A program made the translations under genes and the position numbers. Below the pieces are notes generated by a model. It made no database searches, was not told where the DNA came from, and saw only the letters and a program-made list of their open reading frames with translations. From the NCBI GenBank assembly GCA_025934615.1, contig JAICXS010000148.1:1-5691 (forward strand): 5,691 bases of DNA, given 5' to 3'. This document shows, piece after piece, positions 1 through 5,582 of the stretch; positions within the stretch are counted from its first letter, which is position 1, and every line of letters begins with the position of its first letter. The DNA is from Nitrospiraceae bacterium (GTDB lineage: Bacteria > Nitrospirota > Nitrospiria > Nitrospirales > Nitrospiraceae).

Positions 1-755
1 CGGGTGCTCCCGTACAGGCACAGGGCATCGAATAACAGCATGATCGCGATGACCATGCCGACGCGCGGCAGCGCCTCGGCCCAACCTGACAAGATCAATG
101 GCCGCACGGCATCGATGGCCCACGTCATTGGATTGAACAAGGCCAACGCTTGCATCCATCCCGGCATGGCGACCAACGGCACCAACGCCGAACTTAAAAA
201 AATCATCGGGAGCGAGAGAAAACCCAGGACGGAAAAGAAGTCGCCGTGGCTTTTCACAGAGAAAGCCATGGCCATTGAAATGGCGGTGAGACCGACTCCA
301 AAGAGGATGCTGATCAACAGGATTACGGCAATGCCCAACCATCCCGTCGCAGGACGCACGCCGAACAACGCGGCCACACCGAGGATGACCAGGACTTGAA
401 GGCAGGTTATGGTCATCACGAAAATGAACCGGCTCAGAATCACGGATGAACGATGAATCGGCGTGGACATCAACCGTTCGAGGAATCCGTTTTCTTTGTC
501 AAACAGGAGATCGACGCCACCGGCTAATCCATTATTCAAGACGGTCATCACGACTACGCCGGCCGCCAAAAAGCTGATGTAATTGGGCGCCTGCACGACC
601 TGCGTATCCGTCGCGCGCTGGAATAAATTCCCAAAGAATATCAGCCAAAACAACATGGGCTGCACGAGGGTGAACAGCATACTGAATTTTTCTCGACTCA
701 GCCGCCTGACCCATCGCATCGTCAAAGCGCTGATCTCTTGCCAATATTCTTGCAT
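1..755 (-). CDS. ABC-2 type (DrrB-like) exporter permease, partial at 3' end
   Basis: This is the membrane subunit of an ABC-2 exporter, expected to form the inner-membrane pore driven by the ATPase encoded just upstream. Translating the minus strand from the ATG at 755-753 gives 251 full codons with no stop before the window edge. Members of this family are usually about 250-280 residues, so only the extreme C-terminus should be missing. Hydrophobic segments lie near residues 27-45, 59-80, 107-133, 137-165, 174-198 and 231-248, the six-helix layout of the family. Hallmarks are the cytosolic stretch ENGFLERLMSTPIHRS (residues 88-103) and LVPLVAMPGWMQ (191-202) followed by FNPMTWAIDAVRPL, typical of DrrB-like ABC2_membrane proteins. 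The ATG is 8 nt after the ATPase stop codon, with only a distant GAGGAAGAG, so translation is probably coupled. The substrate cannot be read from the sequence; drugs, lipids or polysaccharide precursors are all possible. Confidence 0.92.
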   Translation of the reverse strand, partial: MQEYWQEISALTMRWVRRLSREKFSMLFTLVQPMLFWLIFFGNLFQRATDTQVVQAPNYISFLAAGVVVMTVLNNGLAGGVDLLFDKENGFLERLMSTPIHRSSVILSRFIFVMTITCLQVLVILGVAALFGVRPATGWLGIAVILLISILFGVGLTAISMAMAFSVKSHGDFFSVLGFLSLPMIFLSSALVPLVAMPGWMQALALFNPMTWAIDAVRPLILSGWAEALPRVGMVIAIMLLFDALCLYGST

Positions 756-763
756 GTGACCGG

Positions 764-1741
764 CTACTCTTCCTCGGGCTTGGGGAATTCTTCCTTGATC
801 GCGCGTCCCGTGTACGCGATGAAGACATCATCCAATCGAGGACGGTGGTACTCAATGCTATCCAACCGACACTCCAAACGGTTTGCCGTATCCAGCACGA
901 CTTGCAGCGCTTTTTCGGACGACTCCACGCGGACATCGACACCTGTTGTAGTCGTCGTCACCGACCGGACTGCCGACAGCTCTTTGAGTGCGGCGGCAAA
1001 TTGCTCCAGGCGCGGCCGCCCTTGTGGCGAGACGGTCAGGGAGAGACTATCGCCGCCGAGTCCGGCCTTTAATTCAGAGGGCGAACCGAGGGCTTTAATG
1101 CGGCCACTGTCAATGATCGCAATACGATCACACAATTGGTCGGCTTCATCCAAATAATTGGTGGTCATGAGAATGGTAATGCCACGTGCCTTGAGTGTGC
1201 GAATGTAGTCCCAGATGCGAAGGCGGCTTGGAACATCCAAGCCCAATGTCGGCTCATCGAGAAACAGCACAGTGGGATTGGGCAGCAGACCGCAGGCGAT
1301 ATCCAGCTTGCGTTTCATGCCGCCCGAATACGTCTTGGCGGGAAGATCGGCCTTGGCATTCAAATCGACCAAGGTCAAAATTTCATCGATACGCCGGCGT
1401 GCTTCCGGCTTTGGTAGATGATACAGGTCGCCGAGCAGCAATAAATGCTCTCTGCCGGTCAGAAACCGATCGAGGGCACGCTCTTGCGGAACGTATCCGA
1501 TGGTTGCCCGTACCCGTTCAGGATCGCGCACGACATCATGGCCCATGACCGTTGCACGCCCACCGGAGGGACGAAGGAGGGTCATCAGCATGCGGAGCGT
1601 GGTACTCTTACCCGCTCCATTCGGCCCGAGGAGCCCGAAGATTTCTCCGCTGTGCACTTGGAAGGATAAGTTATCAACGGCCGTGGCGGCGTCATAGGTC
1701 TTACATAATCCGAAGGTTTCAATCGCGATCGCTCCCCCCAT
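764..1741 (-). CDS. ABC exporter ATP-binding subunit, DrrA/NatA type
   Basis: This 325-residue cytosolic ATPase should energise the permease encoded next to it. Visible motifs in order are Walker A GPNGAGKST (39-47), Q-loop Gln86 in GYVPQE, signature YSGGMKRKLDIA (138-149), Walker B TVLFLDEP (157-164) with Glu163 as catalytic base, and D-loop GLD (167-169). The H-loop position reads MTTNYLDEAD (192-201), so the usual switch histidine is Asn195. About 100 residues follow the nucleotide-binding domain and end in PRLDDVFIAYTGR (301-313), which matches the C-terminal extension of daunorubicin-resistance DrrA ATPases (LDDVF...TG). The length is normal for that group. The ATG shares its A with the preceding gene's TAA stop (TAATG), with AGGGG a few bases upstream. 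The family assignment is firm; the transported substrate is unknown. Confidence 0.97.
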   Translation of the reverse strand: MGGAIAIETFGLCKTYDAATAVDNLSFQVHSGEIFGLLGPNGAGKSTTLRMLMTLLRPSGGRATVMGHDVVRDPERVRATIGYVPQERALDRFLTGREHLLLLGDLYHLPKPEARRRIDEILTLVDLNAKADLPAKTYSGGMKRKLDIACGLLPNPTVLFLDEPTLGLDVPSRLRIWDYIRTLKARGITILMTTNYLDEADQLCDRIAIIDSGRIKALGSPSELKAGLGGDSLSLTVSPQGRPRLEQFAAALKELSAVRSVTTTTTGVDVRVESSEKALQVVLDTANRLECRLDSIEYHRPRLDDVFIAYTGRAIKEEFPKPEEE

Positions 1742-2418
1742 TATCCCCTGCCTTTCAGGTCATCCCGGTCATATCGCTTGAATTGGAGCAGGTCCCTGAG
1801 GCGGCGGGCACGCTGGCGTACAGTGTCGGCTTCCAGTAACAATTGCTTTTCCAGTGGCGTAAAATCCAACGAAGCGGAAAGGGTATTGACCAACACGTCG
1901 TCGCTGAGTTCGGATTCGAATCCGCTTTTCAAGAAGGCGTGATCGCTGTCGTGATCAACGAGCGAGTCATGTAAGACTGCCAGCAGATCGGCTCGAACTT
2001 CACTGCTGAGTGGTTCAGAAAACTGCTCTGGAACCGGAACGATTCGAGCCAGCCGATAGGGTGTGCGATCCCATTCTTCCTCCACCATCGTATACCGGCA
2101 GAGTCCTTGGAGCATAATGTTGAAGCGGCCATCGGGAAGATTCTGTCGACTGATAATACGTCCCGCACATCCGACAGTATAAATGGCAGGATTGCCATAG
2201 TAGTTTTCTTGCCACCCCTCTTTGAGGAGCACCATGCCGATACAATTTCCCATCGTGGCCGCATCGAACACCATCTGTCGATATCGCGGCTCAAAAATAT
2301 GGAGCGGGACATACATCCTCGGGAACAAGGCGATATTCGGAAGTGGAAAGAGAGGAATGCGGTCCGGAATCAGACGCGAAAACGACTCCGCAATTGAAGA
2401 ACTCGGCTCCACAGGCAT
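1741..2418 (-). CDS. Stand-alone LON substrate-binding domain protein
   Basis: This 225-residue protein corresponds to the N-terminal substrate-recognition domain of Lon protease (LON_substr_bdg, PF02190) without the AAA+ or Ser-Lys protease parts. The diagnostic start is IPLFPLPNIALFPRMYVPLHIFEPRYRQMV (residues 21-50, read in two overlapping blocks: IPLFPLPNIALFPRM and PLHIFEPRYRQMV). It is followed by GMVLL (61-65), a VGCAGRI strand (82-88), DGRFNIMLQG (96-105) and RYTMVEEE. The C-terminal part (about 135-215) is charged and predicted helical, as in other single-domain LON proteins. Such proteins are widespread and mostly uncharacterised; binding of unfolded polypeptide is the family inference. 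It is the first gene of the operon and its TAA overlaps the ATPase ATG. The ATG at 2418 has GAGG only one base upstream, whereas the in-frame GTG at 2412-2410 lies 6 nt beyond AGGA, so the true start may be that GTG (223 residues). Confidence 0.9.
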   Translation of the reverse strand: MPVEPSSSIAESFSRLIPDRIPLFPLPNIALFPRMYVPLHIFEPRYRQMVFDAATMGNCIGMVLLKEGWQENYYGNPAIYTVGCAGRIISRQNLPDGRFNIMLQGLCRYTMVEEEWDRTPYRLARIVPVPEQFSEPLSSEVRADLLAVLHDSLVDHDSDHAFLKSGFESELSDDVLVNTLSASLDFTPLEKQLLLEADTVRQRARRLRDLLQFKRYDRDDLKGRG

Positions 2419-2423
2419 TCCTC

Positions 2424-2453
2424 ACGATAGCCGATGGGCGTCGAGAATGTCAA
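2424..2453 (-). promoter_or_regulatory. Candidate promoter for the LON-ABC operon
   Basis: On the minus strand a perfect -35 TTGACA (2453-2448) is followed after 18 nt by TATCGT (2429-2424), which matches TATAAT at four of six positions. Transcription would start at about 2417-2418, on top of the annotated ATG. That would make the message leaderless or place the true start further in. A second -10-like TATCAT (2490-2485) lies further upstream without a recognisable -35 and would give an ordinary leader with the GAGG site. Both are inferences from motif matching. Confidence 0.35.
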
Positions 2454-2531
2454 CCGATTGAGAGGCAACGGGCGAGCGTGAGAAATGATAAACCCCTTGT
2501 CAGGACTAGCGATGCTCATCATCCCACCGCG

Positions 2532-2546
2532 TGCTATAAGCAGCAT
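2532..2546 (+). promoter_or_regulatory. Extended -10 promoter, possibly leaderless, for the lipocalin-propeller operon
   Basis: TGC (2532-2534) directly precedes TATAAG (2535-2540), an extended -10 with five of six consensus bases. No -35 sits at 16-18 nt; a TTGTCA at 2497-2502 is 32 nt away and too far. With the usual six-base discriminator, transcription would begin at 2547, the A of the ATG. No Shine-Dalgarno sequence is visible in the 20 nt before that ATG, which fits a leaderless message. Confidence 0.45.
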
Positions 2547-3731
2547 ATGCCACAGTCGCATGCTCAACGTGAGCCGATTCGCTACCTATTTATCGGAAGA
2601 TGCCTCTGCATACAGATCTGCGTAGCCCTGGCCATCTCTTGTATCCTCGGCCCACTCTCTGCCCTGGCATTGGAAACGGAACAGACACACTTTCGACAGG
2701 CCGTGAGCGGGTATTGGTTTCAATTTCCCCATGATCATGGTTCGCATGATGCCTTTCGTACAGAGTGGTGGTATTACACGGGACACCTGGCGACTGAAGA
2801 TGGGCGGGAGTTTGGGTATGAGCTGACCTTTTTCCGGCAGGCCATGGATAACCCGGGCGTCACTAACAATCCATCACGATGGGCCATCCGGCACCTCTAT
2901 CTGGCGCATGCGGCGTTATCTGAGCATACCGGACAGCGCTTTCGCTATGCAGAAAAAATAAGCCGTGCCGGTATCGGAAAAGCCGGCTCCGAGACGAACC
3001 GCCTTCATGTGTGGATCGATCGTTGGAGCGCTGAAGCCATGTCTGCCTCCGATCGACAGGAGCATCACCTCCGAGCAGCGGCCGGTGATTTTTCCTTCGA
3101 TCTGCTTCTAGATCCCGCTAAGGCTCCTGTGGTGCATGGAGAAGGCGGCATCAGTCGAAAAGGGACTGAGCCGGGGCAAGCCTCCCATTACTATTCTCTG
3201 ACCCGCTTACGAACGACCGGAACTCTTATCATCGATGGACACGCGCAGACTGTGCATGGCGTCAGTTGGATGGATCATGAGTTTGGATCTGGACGCCTCG
3301 GAAAAGATCAGGTTGGATGGGATTGGTTCAGCGTCCAACTAGACGACCGGTCTGAATTGATGTTCTACCTCTTGCGCCGAGCCGATGGGACGGCGGATCC
3401 GGTCTCCAGCGGAACATGGGTGCTCCCCGACGCAACCACTCACTCCCTCTCCTTGCCGGATATGCACATTGACGTGCTCGACCATTGGACCAGCCCGGTG
3501 AGCGGCACTCGCTATCCAAGCGGATGGCGACTCTCTGTTCCATCACGGCATCTTTCGATCTTGCTTGTACCGAAAATGCAGAACCAAGAATTGATCACGG
3601 AGCGGAGCACTCAGGTCACCTATTGGGAAGGCGCGGTGAAGGTCACCGGTCAAATAGGAGAAAGACCGATAACGGGGCAGGGCTATGTCGAACTGACCGG
3701 CTATGCAAAGCCGTTCGAAACAGGCCGATGA
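2547..3731 (+). CDS. Secreted CrtC/AttH-like two-domain lipocalin protein
   Basis: This 394-residue protein belongs to the hydroxyneurosporene synthase (CrtC)/AttH family, a two-domain lipocalin-like fold. It has a basic N-terminus (Arg8, Arg12, Arg18), a hydrophobic core (about 19-37) and a signal peptidase I site after ALA (39-41), so it is probably periplasmic. Family motifs are FPHDHGSHDAF then EWWYYTGHL (60-81), YELTFFRQ (91-98), GVSWMDHEFGSG (238-249), GWDWFSVQLDD (257-267), YWEGAVKVTG (359-368) and GQGYVELTGY (377-386). CrtC members hydrate carotenoids, and AttH-type members are often encoded with ABC transporters; the ligand or reaction of this one is unknown. The ATG at 2547 is the only start codon placing the signal peptide near the N-terminus. 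The reading frame stays open back to 2343, but that part overlaps the LON gene and has no conserved features. It is the first gene of an operon with the propeller lipoprotein 25 nt downstream and is divergent from the exporter operon. Confidence 0.88.
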   Translation: MPQSHAQREPIRYLFIGRCLCIQICVALAISCILGPLSALALETEQTHFRQAVSGYWFQFPHDHGSHDAFRTEWWYYTGHLATEDGREFGYELTFFRQAMDNPGVTNNPSRWAIRHLYLAHAALSEHTGQRFRYAEKISRAGIGKAGSETNRLHVWIDRWSAEAMSASDRQEHHLRAAAGDFSFDLLLDPAKAPVVHGEGGISRKGTEPGQASHYYSLTRLRTTGTLIIDGHAQTVHGVSWMDHEFGSGRLGKDQVGWDWFSVQLDDRSELMFYLLRRADGTADPVSSGTWVLPDATTHSLSLPDMHIDVLDHWTSPVSGTRYPSGWRLSVPSRHLSILLVPKMQNQELITERSTQVTYWEGAVKVTGQIGERPITGQGYVELTGYAKPFETGR

Positions 3732-3745
3732 GCCCGGATTCTGCC

Positions 3746-3751
3746 GAGGAG
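3746..3751 (+). promoter_or_regulatory. Ribosome binding site deciding the GTG start of the propeller gene
   Basis: GAGGAG lies 5 nt before the GTG at 3757-3759. The in-frame ATG at 3703 overlaps the end of the lipocalin gene, has no such site, and would put 18 extra residues before the signal peptide. The GTG is therefore preferred. Confidence 0.85.
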
Positions 3752-3756
3752 AAGAC

Positions 3757-4809
3757 GTGAGGGCAAGAAAGCGCGCCGTGCGTCGTTCTATTCTGATGAT
3801 CGTAGCGGCAGCGTTCCTTTTGTCGACCGGCGGTTGCGGCAGCCCTAGCGATGCCATCGTATCCATTGCACTCCATCCGACGAATCCTAACATCCTGTAC
3901 GTAGCCACGAACGAGTCGGTCTACAAAACACGTGACGGGGGAGGAACCTGGGAACGGATGGCGACGGATCTCAGCACGTACCGTGTACTCTCTTTGGCCA
4001 TCGATCCGGAACGCCCCGCGACCGTCTATGCCGGCACCATGTTTGATGCGGTATATAAAAGCCCGGATGGCGGCCAACATTGGATGCCATATAACGCCGG
4101 CTTAAAGGAACACGTCTCGGTCGTCAATCAGTTCGCCTTTGATCCCCGTAACAGTGAAACGATCTATACAGCAACGACCGTCGGTGTCTTCCAAAGCAGG
4201 GATGCCGGGCGGCTGTGGGATGAGCGGATGGTCGGCATGAAAGAAGTGCACATTGTCGTGACGGTGGCCATCGATCCACAGCGACCTTGGATCTTGTATG
4301 CGGGGACGACGGGAGGCGCGTATCGCAGCACCAATAGTGGCGCCGGTTGGACCAAGATCAATAATGGGCTGATTCCAGCAGAAATTTTGGACGCATCCTT
4401 GGCGTTGGGAGTCAATACGTTAGTCATTGATCCTCAGCATACGGATACGATTTATGCGGGGACGACGAAAGGACTCTTCAAGTCATCCACGATGGGGAAT
4501 GGGTGGGTGCGCATCGCCGAAAACATCAGCGACCAGTACATCAGTAGTGCCGTTATCGATTCGAGCGATCCTCGTATTCTTTACATAGGAGGCCGTGCAG
4601 GCATCTACAAAAGCACCGATGGCGGCCACTCTTGGAAGACGAAGAATACGGGCCTCGAATCGACAAATATTCGGACGATCGCTATAAGCCCTACGAACTC
4701 TCATCTTCTGTATATAGGGACGAATGGCAGTGGTTTGTACTATAGCGAAGATAGTGCAGAGACTTGGAAACGCGTCAAACTCACGGGAAAACTTGCCGAA
4801 GCCAACTAA
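3757..4809 (+). CDS. Lipoprotein with seven Asp-box (BNR-like) repeats, predicted beta-propeller
   Basis: This 350-residue exported protein starts at GTG. Its N-terminus has five basic residues (Arg/Lys at 2-6) plus Arg9-Arg10, a hydrophobic stretch (11-22) and a lipobox-like TGGC with Cys27, followed by Gly-Ser rather than Asp. Lipidation and outer-membrane sorting are therefore likely. The rest is seven repeats of the form D/S-P-x-x-P-x-x-[I/V/L]-Y-x-G-T ... S-x-D-x-G-x-x-W. The Asp-box tryptophans are at 65, 109, 154, 198, 250, 293 and 337, which suggests a seven-bladed propeller like the Ycf48/sortilin/sialidase-type BNR folds. There are no sialidase catalytic residues in recognisable context, so a binding or scaffolding role is more likely than an enzyme. 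Boxes 4, 5 and 7 are degenerate (Asn193, Thr245, Ala334). It follows the lipocalin gene by 25 nt in what looks like one operon. No clear terminator follows the TAA. Confidence 0.87.
   Translation: MRARKRAVRRSILMIVAAAFLLSTGGCGSPSDAIVSIALHPTNPNILYVATNESVYKTRDGGGTWERMATDLSTYRVLSLAIDPERPATVYAGTMFDAVYKSPDGGQHWMPYNAGLKEHVSVVNQFAFDPRNSETIYTATTVGVFQSRDAGRLWDERMVGMKEVHIVVTVAIDPQRPWILYAGTTGGAYRSTNSGAGWTKINNGLIPAEILDASLALGVNTLVIDPQHTDTIYAGTTKGLFKSSTMGNGWVRIAENISDQYISSAVIDSSDPRILYIGGRAGIYKSTDGGHSWKTKNTGLESTNIRTIAISPTNSHLLYIGTNGSGLYYSEDSAETWKRVKLTGKLAEAN
3856..4776 (+). repeat. Seven tandem propeller-blade repeats (protein level)
   Basis: The repeat unit is about 44 codons: spacings between successive Asp-box tryptophans are 44, 45, 44, 52, 43 and 44 residues. 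The longer step between blades 4 and 5 holds the insertion AEILDASLALGVNTL (residues 208-222). The DNA copies have diverged, so the repeats are visible in the protein rather than as identical DNA. Confidence 0.85.
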
Positions 4810-4864
4810 CTTCCATCTATGCTTCAATGACTCCTTGCACTGTGCTTATATATGCTTTTTATGA

Positions 4865-4898
4865 CGTTTGGTCTCCAAATCACCCATTAGACCAAGCG
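4865..4898. repeat. 10-bp inverted repeat between operons
   Basis: CGTTTGGTCT (4865-4874) pairs with AGACCAAGCG (4889-4898), ten base pairs with one G-T wobble around a 14-nt loop. It lies 55 nt after the propeller gene stop. No T-run follows it on either strand exit, so it is not a classic intrinsic terminator. It could be a transcript 3'-end or processing hairpin, or a protein-binding dyad. Confidence 0.5.
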
Positions 4899-4970
4899 GT
4901 ATAGAACATTAGGTGCATGGGAGAACAAACTGCACGCATCAAGCATACATTGCATGTGAAGTTTTGTTTG

Positions 4971-4999
4971 TTGACAATGCATTGAAGCTATGCTGTAAT
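4971..4999 (+). promoter_or_regulatory. Strong sigma-70-type extended promoter of the HARE-HTH gene
   Basis: A perfect -35 TTGACA (4971-4976) is separated by exactly 17 nt from TGTAAT (4994-4999), five of six matches to TATAAT. TGC (4991-4993) immediately upstream makes it an extended -10. Predicted transcription start is about 5006, giving an 18-nt leader with the ribosome binding site at 5013-5018. It lies downstream of the GTG at 4913, which excludes that codon as the start for this promoter. Confidence 0.75.
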
Positions 5000-5008
5000 G
5001 CAAGCATA
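4975..5008. promoter_or_regulatory. Operator-like dyads within the promoter
   Basis: CAATGCATTG (4975-4984) is a perfect 10-bp palindrome sitting at the -35/spacer junction. TATGCT (4989-4994) and AGCATA (5003-5008) form an inverted repeat spanning the -10 and predicted start. CAAGCATA occurs twice as a direct repeat (4940-4947 and 5001-5008) flanking the promoter, and ACATTGCATGT (4947-4957) is another partial palindrome. The positions are those expected for repressor sites; the binding protein is unknown and autoregulation by the downstream gene is only a guess. Confidence 0.4.
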
Positions 5009-5012
5009 TACG

Positions 5013-5018
5013 AAGAGG
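5013..5018 (+). promoter_or_regulatory. Ribosome binding site deciding the TTG start of the HARE-HTH gene
   Basis: AAGAGG lies 5 nt before TTG at 5024-5026. No other start codon downstream of the promoter has comparable support. Confidence 0.75.
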
Positions 5019-5023
5019 CGTGC

Positions 5024-5536
5024 TTGATTGAAGAATTAAAGGATATTCTCGTAGGGCTGGATCAGCGTATCAGCGCTTACAAAGGGCGTTTACAGGACCT
5101 TCAAAAAAAGCGCAGCCGGCTCGACGAAGAAATCGCTACCATTAAGAAATACTTGGAACTCGCCGAAACACTGTACCGTGTCGAAGCCGATAAAGCGAAG
5201 CTTGCCAGTCTTTCCAGCCAAATCATTACCGATGACAAAGCGGTTCGTTCCCTTCCACTGACCGACGTCACGGACCAGTCCCGTGAAATTCTCCTTGGTC
5301 GAAGCAAATACGTGGGTATGAGCGTTCCGGAAGCTGCCCATCATATCCTTCGGGAAGCCAAGCACTCGATGCATGCGAAGGAACTCTTTCAACGCTTGGT
5401 TGAAGGCGGTATGCAAATCAAGGGGAAAACCCCGCTCACATCGGTTGCCACTTCTTTAAAAAGAGATAAGCGGTTTAGGAAAGTTGGCCCCAATACTTTT
5501 GACGTGCTGGAAGAACGTTTGACAGAAGCTGTCTAG
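5024..5536 (+). CDS. Coiled-coil and HARE-HTH (winged-helix) domain protein
   Basis: This 170-residue protein has a TTG start chosen from the promoter and ribosome binding site. Residues 2-66 are strongly helical with regular hydrophobic spacing (IEELKDILVGLDQRI, LQDLQKKRSRLDEEI, IKKYLELAETLY), a probable coiled coil for oligomerisation. A linker (67-95) leads to a C-terminal HARE-HTH domain (PF05066) at about 96-163: YVGMSVPEAAHHIL, MHAKELFQRLVEGGM, KGKTPLTSVATSLKRD, then FRKVGPNTFDVLE. HARE-HTH domains occur in RNA polymerase delta subunit, some restriction systems and eukaryotic ASXL/HB1 proteins, and are thought to contact nucleic acid or its regulators. A DNA-binding or transcription-linked role is inferred; targets are unknown. 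It is alone under its own promoter, its beginning lies in AT-rich DNA, and a mini-ORF with a terminator follows in the same transcript. Confidence 0.82.
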   Translation: MIEELKDILVGLDQRISAYKGRLQDLQKKRSRLDEEIATIKKYLELAETLYRVEADKAKLASLSSQIITDDKAVRSLPLTDVTDQSREILLGRSKYVGMSVPEAAHHILREAKHSMHAKELFQRLVEGGMQIKGKTPLTSVATSLKRDKRFRKVGPNTFDVLEERLTEAV

Positions 5537-5542
5537 CTTCTG
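5523..5542 (+). repeat. Perfect 8-bp hairpin over the HARE-HTH stop codon
   Basis: CAGAAGCT (5523-5530) and AGCTTCTG (5535-5542) are perfect complements around a 4-nt loop GTCT. The TAG stop (5534-5536) lies at the loop/3'-arm junction. No U-run follows, so it is not a terminator; an intercistronic processing or stability element is possible. Confidence 0.6.
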
Positions 5543-5566
5543 AACTCGTCCAGCTTTAACTCGTGG

Positions 5567-5576
5567 AAGGAGGTGA
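5567..5576 (+). promoter_or_regulatory. Near-perfect Shine-Dalgarno sequence
   Basis: AAGGAGGTGA is complementary over ten bases to the usual 16S rRNA 3' end, the strongest ribosome binding site in the window. GGAGG ends 9 nt before TTG at 5583. A small 5-bp hairpin (AGGTG 5571-5575 with CACTT 5580-5584) could cover part of it and the first two bases of the TTG. Confidence 0.7.
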
Positions 5577-5582
5577 GTTCAC

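Noticed and set aside
738..1669. Several plus-strand open frames opposite the ABC genes
   Set aside because: They are antisense to a clear ATPase/permease pair, have no ribosome binding sites and match no recognisable family.
2343..2546. Upstream extension of the lipocalin gene to ATG 2343 or GTG 2478
   Set aside because: It overlaps the LON gene and divergent promoters and would bury the signal peptide behind 23-68 extra residues.
2547..2670. Lipoprotein signal (AISC, Cys32) in the lipocalin protein
   Set aside because: The -3 residue is Ala rather than Leu, and a better signal peptidase I site ALA follows at residues 39-41.
3787..3830. Tat signal (Arg9-Arg10) in the propeller lipoprotein
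   Set aside because: The context VRRSILM lacks the S-R-R-x-F-L-K pattern; a Sec lipoprotein signal explains it better.
4865..4898. Inverted repeat as an intrinsic terminator for the propeller operon
   Set aside because: No T-run follows on the plus strand, and the minus-strand exit is A-rich rather than T-rich.
4913..5023. GTG 4913 as start of the HARE-HTH gene, adding 37 residues with several cysteines
   Set aside because: The added part is AT-rich, low in coding character, contains the near-consensus promoter and has no ribosome binding site; TTG 5024 has AAGAGG at 5 nt.
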